NCBI GenBank assembly: GCA_030018875.1
Contig: JASEHK010000073.1
Span: forward strand, 1 to 7,218
Origin: Endomicrobiia bacterium
GTDB taxonomy: Bacteria > Elusimicrobiota > Endomicrobiia > PHAN01
Direction of reading: 5' to 3'
DNA length: 7,218 bases
This document shows positions 1-5,268 of the stretch, piece after piece (the first letter of the stretch is position 1; each line of letters begins with the position of its first letter). The notes beneath the pieces were generated by a model. The model saw nothing but the letters and a program-made list of their open reading frames with translations. It was not told the DNA's origin and made no database searches. Both the position numbers and the translations under genes were made by a program.

Positions 1-65
1 CGTATGCTTTTTTTCTCTCCGTGGGTCTTTTGATCAGATTCATTGAGATGCGTTTCCGGCCATAA
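1..65 (+). CDS. 3' end of a membrane protein gene (partial)
   Basis: Only the last 20 codons are inside the window, read from base 3 to a TAA at 63-65. The peptide is a hydrophobic stretch (YAFFLSVGLLIRFI) followed by a short basic tail (EMRFRP). This is what the last transmembrane helix and cytoplasmic end of an integral membrane protein look like. The other two forward frames stop within 46 bases. The next small membrane-protein gene starts six bases after the stop, so the two are probably cotranscribed. The family cannot be recognised from 20 residues. Confidence 0.45.
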   Translation, partial: YAFFLSVGLLIRFIEMRFRP

Positions 66-71
66 CTAATA

Positions 72-239
72 ATGACGTTGCGTCTTGTATTCGGAATGCT
101 CGTCGGCGCGGCTTGGGGTTTGATATTTTGGTACTTCGGGCAATGCGACGAAGGCGTGTGTCTTTTCACATCAACATGGAAAACCACCGTTACAATCGGC
201 GCCACGCTTGGCGCCATATGGGCGGTATGGCGAGATTGA
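72..239 (+). CDS. Small two-helix membrane protein, DUF6132-like
   Basis: This is a 55-residue ORF, ATG at 72 and TGA at 237-239. Two hydrophobic segments (about residues 5-22 and 38-53) flank a short polar loop containing two cysteines, GQCDEGVCLFTS (Cys25 and Cys30). The order glycine-rich helix, G-x-C-x-x-G-x-C, Thr/Ser, glycine-rich helix matches my recollection of the small DUF6132 membrane proteins, whose core is G-C-x-x-G-x-C-P-I-T-S. Here the usual C-P-I-T is C-L-F-T and the two cysteines are four residues apart. The function of that family is not established; a redox or metal role for the cysteines would be a guess. It follows the upstream membrane-protein gene by six bases, which argues for one operon. 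No clear Shine-Dalgarno precedes the ATG, consistent with coupling to the upstream gene. Confidence 0.6.
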   Translation: MTLRLVFGMLVGAAWGLIFWYFGQCDEGVCLFTSTWKTTVTIGATLGAIWAVWRD

Positions 240-297
240 TTTTTCGTACCAATCTTTTATTATTTTTATCAAAATATATACGGGTTTGAATATTGAT

Positions 298-326
298 TTT
301 GCGTGGGCTCGATTTTTTTATATAAT
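298..326 (+). promoter_or_regulatory. Possible promoter for the nitronate monooxygenase gene
   Basis: A perfect TATAAT lies at 321-326 in a very AT-rich gap. The best hexamer at a 17-base spacing is TTTGCG (298-303), which matches only three of six positions of TTGACA. It sits about 50 bases before the ATG at 378. The remainder of the gap 240-377 holds no ORF or clear terminator that I can support. Confidence is limited because AT-rich DNA yields TATAAT by chance. Confidence 0.35.
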
Positions 327-377
327 TATTGTGGCCGAGATGTATCTTGATTTTACGTAAGGCATAAACCTTCTAAA

Positions 378-1478
378 ATGACGCCAAAAACCAAACTTCC
401 CGACTTGATAATCGGCGATTTACATATCAACCCGCCCATAGTGCAGGGCGGAATGGGAGTAAGAATCTCCCTGCACGGTCTGGCATCCGCCGTTGCGGCC
501 GAGGGCGGTGTCGGTACCATTGCGTGCGCCCTGATAGGCGGCATTAAGTCGCATATGTCGTCCGACGACCACACCGCCGCCGACGCCGACGAACTGACTT
601 TTCAAATAAGAAAAGTCAGGGAGAAAACAAAAGGCGTCGTCGCCGTCAACATAATGATGGCTCTTACGAATTATGACTCCCTTTACAATACGGCCGTACG
701 CGAGGGAGTGGACATAATATTTTCCGGAGCCGGTCTTCCCTTGCGTCTGCCGGAATACGTGAAAGGTTCGAAAACAAAGATATCTCCTATAGTATCTTCC
801 GCTCGCGCGGCCGAACTCATAACAAAGACCTGGGTCAGAAAATATAATTACGTCCCGGACGCGATAGTTCTTGAGGGCCCGCTCGCCGGAGGTCATTTGG
901 GTTACAGCTTCGAAGAACTCGAAGATAAATCCAAAATGCCCAAATGGGAAGACATTCTGCCCGGCGTATTGGCGGTCGCCGATAAGTACGTCGCCAAAAA
1001 CGGCCGGAAGATTCCGGTCATCGTGGGCGGCGGGATTTACGACGGCAAAGACATCGCAAAAGCGATTAAAATGGGAGCATCCGGCGTACAAATGGCCACC
1101 AGGTTCGCCGCCACCGTCGAGTGCGACGCCCATGAAAACTTCAAACAGGCCGTCGTAAACTGCAAAGAGGAAGATATAATAATCATAAAAAGTCCGGTCG
1201 GCATGCCCGGCCGCGCGCTCGACAACTCGTTCCTTGAAAAGGCGAAAAAAGGTCAGGTAAAGTTCGATTGCAGTTTCCAGTGTTTAAACACCTGCGATCC
1301 GCTTACGTCGCCATATTGCATAGCAACCGCTCTAATCGCCGCCGCCGAAGGACGTCTCGACGACGGCTTCGTGTTCGTCGGTCAGAACGCCGGCAGAGTC
1401 AATCGCGTTACAACGGTCAAGGAATTGATGGACGAAGTAGTTGACGAAGCCGTGCGCGAATTGGGTCTGAATAAATAA
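378..1478 (+). CDS. Nitronate monooxygenase (2-nitropropane dioxygenase family)
   Basis: This 366-residue protein is an FMN-dependent TIM-barrel enzyme expected in the cytoplasm. The family oxidises alkyl nitronates with oxygen to carbonyl compounds and nitrite. Visible landmarks in order are the N-terminal substrate/flavin loop QGGMG (23-27), the strand VNIMMAL (90-96), SGAGLP (116-121), EGPLAGGHLG (166-175), which carries the family's catalytic-type His at 173, and the phosphate-binding VGGGIYDG (216-223) and GASGVQMATRF (233-243). Length fits the family. A C-terminal Cys group (C298, C302, C306, C314) follows the barrel core; it resembles a sub-group seen in anaerobes rather than the classical Pseudomonas enzyme. 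The closely related FabK enoyl-ACP reductases share the fold, and a reductase role cannot be excluded, but no fatty-acid genes adjoin it. It appears to stand alone: 138 bases separate it from the upstream gene and an IS remnant follows. No strong Shine-Dalgarno is seen before the ATG. Confidence 0.88.
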   Translation: MTPKTKLPDLIIGDLHINPPIVQGGMGVRISLHGLASAVAAEGGVGTIACALIGGIKSHMSSDDHTAADADELTFQIRKVREKTKGVVAVNIMMALTNYDSLYNTAVREGVDIIFSGAGLPLRLPEYVKGSKTKISPIVSSARAAELITKTWVRKYNYVPDAIVLEGPLAGGHLGYSFEELEDKSKMPKWEDILPGVLAVADKYVAKNGRKIPVIVGGGIYDGKDIAKAIKMGASGVQMATRFAATVECDAHENFKQAVVNCKEEDIIIIKSPVGMPGRALDNSFLEKAKKGQVKFDCSFQCLNTCDPLTSPYCIATALIAAAEGRLDDGFVFVGQNAGRVNRVTTVKELMDEVVDEAVRELGLNK

Positions 1479-1560
1479 TTTTAGTTCGTGTTTTTTTCGT
1501 CGGATACCCCCGCAATTTTTTATCTGTCGCAATAACGGGCATATATCTCAGTTGTTGCAC

Positions 1561-1585
1561 TGCGGTAGTCGGGATATACTGGACC
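1561..1585. repeat. Candidate right terminal inverted repeat of the IS remnant
   Basis: The sequence begins TGCGGTAGTC and continues to a TACTGGACC block ending at 1585, five bases before the transposase stop codon (complement of 1590-1592). IS3-family ends start with TG and carry a conserved TGGAC block about 20 bases inside, which fits this spacing. The matching left repeat is not in the window, so the boundary rests on pattern only. Confidence 0.45.
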
Positions 1586-1589
1586 GGTA

Positions 1590-2030
1590 TCAGGCGCTTG
1601 ATAAGGTGGACATCATCAACGCATTATTCCCGTCGTCGCACTTCCAATCCGTTGCCGCCGTGTAAACTTCACATGGTGTCATATCTTCCAGCGACTGGTG
1701 GCGCCGCCGGGTGTTGTAAAACTCGAAATACTTCCTCATCCCTGCCCTGCACTCCGTGATATTCTGGTAATCGTACAAGTAAATGTTCTCGTACTTCACC
1801 GACCACCAGAGCCGCTCCACAAAAATGTTGTCATAAGCCCGGCCTCGGCTGTCCATACTTATCTTAACGATTTCCTCGGCCTTTATACTCTCTATAAAAT
1901 CTTCGCTCGTAAACTGGCTGCCCTGGTCGCTGTTGAATATCTCCGGCCTGCCGTATAATCGGAACGCCTCGTCGAGCGCCTCCACGCAAAAACCGCTCTC
2001 AAGCGTGTTGGACAATCTCCAGCTCAATAC
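1590..2030 (-). pseudogene. IS3-family transposase OrfB, 5'-truncated
   Basis: About 146 codons of the C-terminal half of an rve-type integrase core remain; a complete OrfB is usually about 280 residues. Counting from the TTG at 2027, the second catalytic Asp is in NSDQGSQFTS (D34) and the catalytic Glu in DNIFVERLW (E71). Downstream are the typical KYENIYLYDY and YFEFYNTRRRHQSL blocks. The first catalytic Asp is missing because similarity starts at VLSWRLSN, just after where a 'D-W-Y-S-R-Y' segment would be expected. Spacing between the retained Asp and Glu is 36 residues, one more than the canonical 35, owing to the IVKISMD stretch. It could be a natural variant or decay. No intact start or ribosome site is visible, although the reading frame stays open across the junction into the flanking DNA. 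Confidence 0.85.
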
Positions 2031-2094
2031 AACGGGCTCTCTTGCGGGCGCCCAAAAAGCGTTGCCGCTTCTTGAGAAGGATATAAATCGTCTG

Positions 2095-2142
2095 AAAGTT
2101 ACACTACAAATGTCGTAAAAAAGCGGATTGTAGTGTAATTTT
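2095..2142. repeat. 15-bp-stem inverted repeat (terminator- or operator-like)
   Basis: Bases 2095-2109 pair with 2128-2142: the inner 11 bp (TTACACTACAA and its complement) are perfect, then one G-T pair, then three more A-T pairs. The loop is 18 bases. The right arm ends in TTTT, so it could act as a weak terminator for plus-strand transcripts. Its low-GC stem and long loop are also compatible with an operator or a mobile-element end. It is the only structured element in 2031-2178, a stretch otherwise without a recognisable gene. A 28-codon open frame (2031-2118, ending LQMS-stop) crosses into the loop and may be the broken end of a lost gene. Confidence 0.5.
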
Positions 2143-2163
2143 ACGTTCTATCAATACTTGACC

Positions 2164-2170
2164 AAAGGGG
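2164..2170 (+). promoter_or_regulatory. Ribosome binding site AAAGGGG that sets the cupin start
   Basis: AAAGGGG lies eight bases before the ATG at 2179. It supports that ATG over the in-frame TTG at 2158, which would place the site inside the coding sequence. The next gene has an almost identical site (AAAGGGGA, 2509-2516). Confidence 0.7.
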
Positions 2171-2178
2171 CTTCAAAA

Positions 2179-2496
2179 ATGACCACCCGACCAACCGCAC
2201 CACGCCTGGCTGACCTCGTAGATTATCAGTCAAGCGCCGTCGTCAGTAAAACGTTGATTGAGAAGAAAACCGGAACGGTTACGCTGTTTGCCTTCGACAA
2301 AGGCCAGGGCTTGAGCGAACACACCGCGCCGTTCGACGCAATGGTCTACGTCCTCGACGGAGCCGTCGAAATCACAATCTCCGGCAAGCCCGTAATCGCG
2401 CGTCAAGGCGAGATGATAATAATGCCCGCCCACGAGCCGCACGCGCTCAAGGGCATCGAGCGATTCAAAATGATGTTGACGATGATAAGGTCGTAA
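2179..2496 (+). CDS. Small cupin-domain protein
   Basis: A 105-residue single-domain cupin, a beta-barrel that usually binds a metal through histidines. The first cupin motif is reduced: one His (H48) in GLSEHTAPFDAMVYVLDG, ending at the conserved G61, with the usual second His and Glu absent (Thr, Asp). The second motif is clearer: GEMIIMPAHEPHAL (77-90) with H85 and H88. So up to three His ligands are present. No enzyme activity can be assigned; such stand-alone small cupins are often uncharacterised stress or sugar/phenolic-related proteins. There is no signal peptide, so it should be cytoplasmic. It ends 26 bases before msrBA with a similar strong ribosome site, suggesting cotranscription and a possible role in oxidative stress, by context only. 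A plausible promoter upstream is weak (TTGTAG near 2128 with poor -10 options). Confidence 0.8.
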   Translation: MTTRPTAPRLADLVDYQSSAVVSKTLIEKKTGTVTLFAFDKGQGLSEHTAPFDAMVYVLDGAVEITISGKPVIARQGEMIIMPAHEPHALKGIERFKMMLTMIRS

Positions 2497-2522
2497 GCGT
2501 TGATATCGAAAGGGGACGTTTT

Positions 2523-3464
2523 ATGACGACAAAAAAACTCCCGGCCGTTTTCGGTTTGGCGGCCGCATTGCTGGTCTCACTCGGAATATTCCGTTCGCCG
2601 GAGGTCTCTGCCGTGGACAAAAAATACAACCCGCTCACATCCGAAGAAGAAAAAGTCATCATAGACAAAGGAACCGAAAAACCTTTTTCGGGAAAATACA
2701 ACAAGTTCAATGAGGCGGGAATATACGCTTGCAAAAGATGCGGCGCCGAATTGTACCGCTCGAGCGACAAGTTTGATTCCGCTTGCGGCTGGCCAAGTTT
2801 CGACGACGAAATAGCGGGGGCAATCACGAGAGTGCCCGACCAAGACGGCGTGAGGACGGAGATTATCTGCAGTAATTGCGGCTCTCATTTGGGGCACGTG
2901 TTTGCGGGCGAGAAACTCACTGATAAAAACATCCGTCATTGCGTCAACTCCATTTCTTTGAATTTCATAAAGACGAAAAAAAACGTCAGAAAGGCCTACT
3001 TCGCTGGCGGATGTTTTTGGGGCGTGGAGTATTATTTTCAAAACTTGGACGGGGTTGCCTCGACGAAAGTGGGTTACATGGGCGGCCACGAGAATAATCC
3101 GACCTACGCGGAAGTCAGCGACAAAAAAACTGGCCACGCGGAGACGCTGGGGGTCACTTATGACGCCTCGAAAGTGAGTTACGAAACCCTCGCGAAATTA
3201 TTTTTTGAAATCCACGACCCGACACAGAAAAACCGTCAGGGCCCCGATATCGGCGAGCAGTACCGCTCGGCCGTTTTTTACGCCGATAACGAACAAAAAG
3301 ACACCGCCGAAAAATTGATAAACATTCTCCGCGAGAAAGGATACGACGTCGTCACCGAGGTCGCGAAAGCGGGAACTTTTTGGCCTGCCGAGGATTATCA
3401 TCAGAGATACTACGAAAAAAACAAGAAGCAGCCGTATTGCCACGTAAGAAAAAAGCGGTTTTGA
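2523..3464 (+). CDS. msrBA: Exported bifunctional methionine sulfoxide reductase, MsrB-MsrA fusion
   Basis: A 313-residue fusion that reduces both stereoisomers of methionine sulfoxide in proteins: MsrB acts on the R form, MsrA on the S form. Residues 1-30 look like a Sec signal peptide: KK, a hydrophobic core FGLAAALLVSLGIF, and V-S-A before a likely cut at 30/31. The mature protein should thus act outside the cytoplasmic membrane. The MsrB domain (about 35-150) has zinc-binding pairs C70/C73 and C116/C119, GWPSF (89-93) preceded by C88 as a likely resolving Cys, HLGHVF, and catalytic C140 in RHCVNS. The MsrA domain (about 156-313) starts YFAGGCFWG with nucleophile C164, then the GEQYRSAVFY and EDYHQRYYEKN blocks, and C306 near the end as a possible resolving Cys. 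All key residues are present, so it should be active. An external thioredoxin-like electron donor is needed and none is encoded here. The start is fixed by AAAGGGGA at 2509-2516. Confidence 0.95.
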   Translation: MTTKKLPAVFGLAAALLVSLGIFRSPEVSAVDKKYNPLTSEEEKVIIDKGTEKPFSGKYNKFNEAGIYACKRCGAELYRSSDKFDSACGWPSFDDEIAGAITRVPDQDGVRTEIICSNCGSHLGHVFAGEKLTDKNIRHCVNSISLNFIKTKKNVRKAYFAGGCFWGVEYYFQNLDGVASTKVGYMGGHENNPTYAEVSDKKTGHAETLGVTYDASKVSYETLAKLFFEIHDPTQKNRQGPDIGEQYRSAVFYADNEQKDTAEKLINILREKGYDVVTEVAKAGTFWPAEDYHQRYYEKNKKQPYCHVRKKRF

Positions 3465-3513
3465 ACACATCCCGACGGAAACTACCCGCATAAACGCAAT
3501 GCCGCGCCTGCCC

Positions 3514-3542
3514 TTGACATTAACCATAAAATATGGTATATA
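3514..3542 (+). promoter_or_regulatory. Strong sigma70-type promoter of the regulator/nucleotidyltransferase operon
   Basis: A perfect TTGACA (3514-3519) is followed after exactly 17 bases by TATATA (3537-3542), five of six matches to TATAAT. The expected start site is near 3549-3551, about 30 bases before the ATG at 3579, whose ribosome site GGGAGG is at 3567-3572. The promoter is embedded in a pair of palindromes, so repression by a protein bound there would block polymerase directly. Confidence 0.85.
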
Positions 3543-3558
3543 TACCATAAAATATGGT
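3523..3558. promoter_or_regulatory. Twin palindromic operator overlapping the promoter
   Basis: The 15-base element ACCATAAAATATGGT occurs twice without a mismatch, at 3523-3537 and 3544-3558. Each copy is an ACCATA/TATGGT inverted repeat around AAA. Copies start 21 bp apart, two helical turns, so two dimers would sit on the same face of the DNA. The space between them also makes a perfect 18-bp palindrome (TATGGT-ATATAT-ACCATA, 3532-3549), centred on the -10 box. Copy 1 fills the -35/-10 spacer and copy 2 covers the transcription start. The likely ligand is the winged-helix protein encoded just downstream (autorepression, possibly cooperative). Confidence 0.8.
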
Positions 3559-3578
3559 GACTAATCGGGAGGCGCTAT

Positions 3579-3908
3579 ATGTTGGAATCCATCCTCGGCA
3601 ATAAGACCGTCGAAAAAGTCCTTCTTTATCTTGAACGCTATGAGCAGGGATACCCTCAAAGCATCGCTCAACTGTTCGGAATAAGTGTCAACGGCATTCA
3701 GCAGCAGATGAAGCGCCTTGAAGACGGCGGCGTGGTATCCAGCAAACGCTACGGCAAACTGCGTCTTTATTCGTTTAATCCGCGTTACTATTTCCTTCCC
3801 GAACTGCGAGCCCTCCTCAAAAAAACACTCGACGCCCTGCCTGACACGGAGATAAAAAAATACTATACGCTTCGCACTCGCCCGCGCAGAAAAGGTAAGC
3901 CGCAATGA
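3579..3908 (+). CDS. Winged-helix transcriptional regulator, candidate antitoxin/autorepressor
   Basis: A 109-residue protein with an ArsR/MarR-like winged helix: helix 1 around 10-21, the helix-turn-helix PQSIAQLFGISVNGIQQQMKRLE (about 26-48) and a beta wing GGVVSSKRYGKLRLYSFN (50-67). The remainder is a short helix LPELRALLKKTLDAL and a very basic tail (RTRPRRKGK) that could aid DNA contact. There are no metal-binding cysteines, so it is not a classical metal-sensing ArsR. It is the first gene behind a promoter with twin palindromes and overlaps the nucleotidyltransferase gene by ATGA, so the two are probably made in fixed ratio. Winged-helix proteins paired with small nucleotidyltransferases are known from AbiE and MenAT type IV-like toxin-antitoxin systems. 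By analogy this would be the regulator or antitoxin, but no toxicity is demonstrated. Confidence 0.75.
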   Translation: MLESILGNKTVEKVLLYLERYEQGYPQSIAQLFGISVNGIQQQMKRLEDGGVVSSKRYGKLRLYSFNPRYYFLPELRALLKKTLDALPDTEIKKYYTLRTRPRRKGKPQ

Positions 3909-4507
3909 AAAGTGGCCGCAAAAAAGAGAACATCAGGAAGCTCGCCGCGCAAGTTTGCGGTCGTCTGAACGAAAACGGCATAGATGCCGTGCTTGTCGGC
4001 GGCGCATGCGTATCAATATATACACAAAACGAATACGAATCGTCCGATCTGGATTTTGTCGTCGAATCCGGGTTGAAACAAATCGGCAAAGTTCTGGCGG
4101 GTCTGGGCTTTTCAAGGAAAAGCGGCCGGCATTACGAGCGCTCTGGAGGGGATTATTTTATAGAGTTCGTGGCCGCGCCGGTGTCCATAGGGAACGAAAT
4201 AGTCAAAAATATAAAAAAACTTAAGACGAGATTCGGCGTCATAAAAATGTTGTCTCCGACGGACAGCGTTAGGGACCGGCTTGCCGCGTTTTTTCATTGG
4301 AATGATCATCAATCGCTCGAACAGGCGGTTATGATAGCCCGAAAAGTCGGGGTGAATCTTGCGGGAATCGGCGCGTGGGCAAAAAGAGAAGGCAAAAAGA
4401 AAGAGTTTGAAGTATTCGTTAAAAAGTTGAGGGGCGCCCGCCGCGCGACACTTGTTGACGATATAAAACACTCGCTCCCCTTAGGTAGCCACAAAGCGCA
4501 GAGATGA
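3905..4507 (+). CDS. MNT-type nucleotidyltransferase, candidate toxin of a TA-like pair
   Basis: A 200-residue cytoplasmic protein of the DNA polymerase beta-like nucleotidyltransferase superfamily. The N-terminal domain has the GG motif (VLVGGACVSIY, G32-G33) and the metal-binding D-x-D in SSDLDFV (D48, D50). A probable third acidic residue is E87 in YFIEFVAAP. A helical part then carries LSPTDSVRDRLAAFFHWNDHQSLEQA (about 117-142), a block I recall from uncharacterised nucleotidyltransferases of the DUF6036/AbiEii-like kind. The family transfers a nucleotide from an NTP to a protein, tRNA or small molecule; the target here is unknown. The key residues are intact. The gene overlaps the regulator gene by four bases and the next gene by four bases (ATGA both times). 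It is AT-rich in parts: 4201-4260 has 20 G/C in 60. An antibiotic-modifying role is the main alternative. Confidence 0.8.
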   Translation: MKSGRKKENIRKLAAQVCGRLNENGIDAVLVGGACVSIYTQNEYESSDLDFVVESGLKQIGKVLAGLGFSRKSGRHYERSGGDYFIEFVAAPVSIGNEIVKNIKKLKTRFGVIKMLSPTDSVRDRLAAFFHWNDHQSLEQAVMIARKVGVNLAGIGAWAKREGKKKEFEVFVKKLRGARRATLVDDIKHSLPLGSHKAQR

Positions 4508-5211
4508 CATCATTCATCGTACCCGCCCACAACGAAGAACGGCTGCTTCCCGCCATGCTTCGGGCGATAGACGCAGCCGCCGGCGCCTGCGGCGAGCCGC
4601 ACGAAGTCATTGTCGTGGACGACGCCTCGACTGACGGCACATCCGACGTCGCGCGAAAGTGCGGCGCGAAGGTCGTCCGCGTCGAGCGACGGCAAATCGC
4701 CGCGGCCCGTAACGCGGGGGCGCGCGACTCGTCGGGCGAGCGGCTGTTTTTCGTCGACGCCGACACCCTCGTCACCCCCGACGTCCTCCGGGCCGCCCTG
4801 CGCGCGATGGACTCCGGCGCCGTCGGCGGCGGCGCGACGGTCGGGATGGACGGCCGCCTGCCACTTTACGCCCGCGCGATGCTTGCCGCGAGTATGCCGC
4901 TTTTCCGGCTCTTTCGTCTTGCGCCGGGATGTTTCGTGTTTTGTACCCGCAAGGCCTTTGAGGCGGCCGGCGGCTTCGACGAGAGATACTACGCCGCCGA
5001 AGATATCGTAATCAGTCGCGCGCTCGGACGTCGCGGCACTTTCGTGATTTTGCGCGAGCATGTCGTCACTTCCGGAAGAAAGGCCCGCGCCAACAACCTG
5101 TTCGACCTGTCGCGCCTGCTTATCCGTCTGCTCCGTTACGGTCTGCGCTCACGCAAGGCGCTCGGCTTCTGGTACGAAAAAATGACGGATGACACAAAAT
5201 CGCGCAGGTGA
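4504..5211 (+). CDS. Family-2 glycosyltransferase
   Basis: A 235-residue GT-A fold enzyme that transfers a sugar from a nucleotide sugar to an acceptor. Motifs in order are IVPAHNEE (5-12), VVDDASTDGT (37-46), RNAGA (69-73), the metal-binding VDADT (D85-A-D87), and GGFDERYYAAEDI (156-168), where E166/D167 fit the catalytic acidic pair. There is no N-terminal transmembrane segment. A short hydrophobic stretch (about 119-141) plus a basic C-terminal helix (RLLIRLLRYGLRSRK) may hold it at the membrane surface. The acceptor is unknown. The ATG overlaps the nucleotidyltransferase stop (ATGA), implying coupled translation. Composition differs sharply from its operon partners: 4741-4800 has 43 G/C in 60, with many GCC, GAC and CGC codons. 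That suggests a separate origin, or that it is the native gene and the pair upstream is the newcomer. Confidence 0.88.
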   Translation: MTSFIVPAHNEERLLPAMLRAIDAAAGACGEPHEVIVVDDASTDGTSDVARKCGAKVVRVERRQIAAARNAGARDSSGERLFFVDADTLVTPDVLRAALRAMDSGAVGGGATVGMDGRLPLYARAMLAASMPLFRLFRLAPGCFVFCTRKAFEAAGGFDERYYAAEDIVISRALGRRGTFVILREHVVTSGRKARANNLFDLSRLLIRLLRYGLRSRKALGFWYEKMTDDTKSRR

Positions 5212-5268
5212 ATCTTTGGTGTGCGCACGAGGCGCCGAATAAGGTTAAGATCTAAATCAGTATGACGG

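Larger units (their letters stand above)
1561..2030 (-). mobile_element. IS3-family insertion sequence remnant (3' part)
   Basis: The segment holds the 3' half of an IS3-type transposase on the minus strand plus a candidate right terminus. The terminus is placed at 1561 because the plus strand there starts with TG and has an ATACTGGAC motif 16-24 bases in. The IS3 terminal repeat, as I recall it, has ATAGTGGAC at the same offset. At the other side, similarity to the transposase ends abruptly near 2030. The 5' part of orfB, all of orfA and the left terminus are absent. Transposition in cis is therefore impossible. The element separates the nitronate monooxygenase gene from the cupin/Msr unit. 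Confidence 0.75.

Noticed and set aside
420..1133. Long minus-strand open frame (237 codons) opposite the nitronate monooxygenase gene
   Set aside because: It is the antisense shadow of a gene with clear family motifs; its translation has no recognisable domain and no ribosome site.
1479..1560. T-rich stretch after the nitronate monooxygenase stop as an intrinsic terminator
   Set aside because: A TTTTTTT run is present near 1491, but no stable GC-rich hairpin precedes it.
2095..2142. Integron attC or phage att site
   Set aside because: The arms lack the attC core GTTRRRY consensus, no integrase gene is nearby, and no duplicated att partner is seen.
2158..2178. TTG at 2158 as start of the cupin gene
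   Set aside because: It would put the AAAGGGG ribosome site inside the coding sequence; the ATG at 2179 has ideal spacing and the added residues carry no cupin feature.
2577..3137. Minus-strand open frame of 186 codons opposite msrBA
   Set aside because: The plus strand encodes complete MsrB and MsrA motifs; the antisense product shows no domain.
3523..3558. Two identical repeats considered as a CRISPR fragment or iteron pair
   Set aside because: The repeats are 15 bp and palindromic, only two copies with a 6-bp gap, placed exactly over a promoter; operator function explains them better.
4510..5061. Minus-strand open frame of 183 codons, and a plus-strand 133-codon frame, within the glycosyltransferase gene
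   Set aside because: Long shadow frames are expected in GC-rich coding DNA; the glycosyltransferase motifs are intact in the chosen frame.
5212..5260. GTGCGCAC (5221-5228) and GGCGCC (5231-5236) as a terminator behind the glycosyltransferase gene
   Set aside because: The palindromes are short and no T-run follows.
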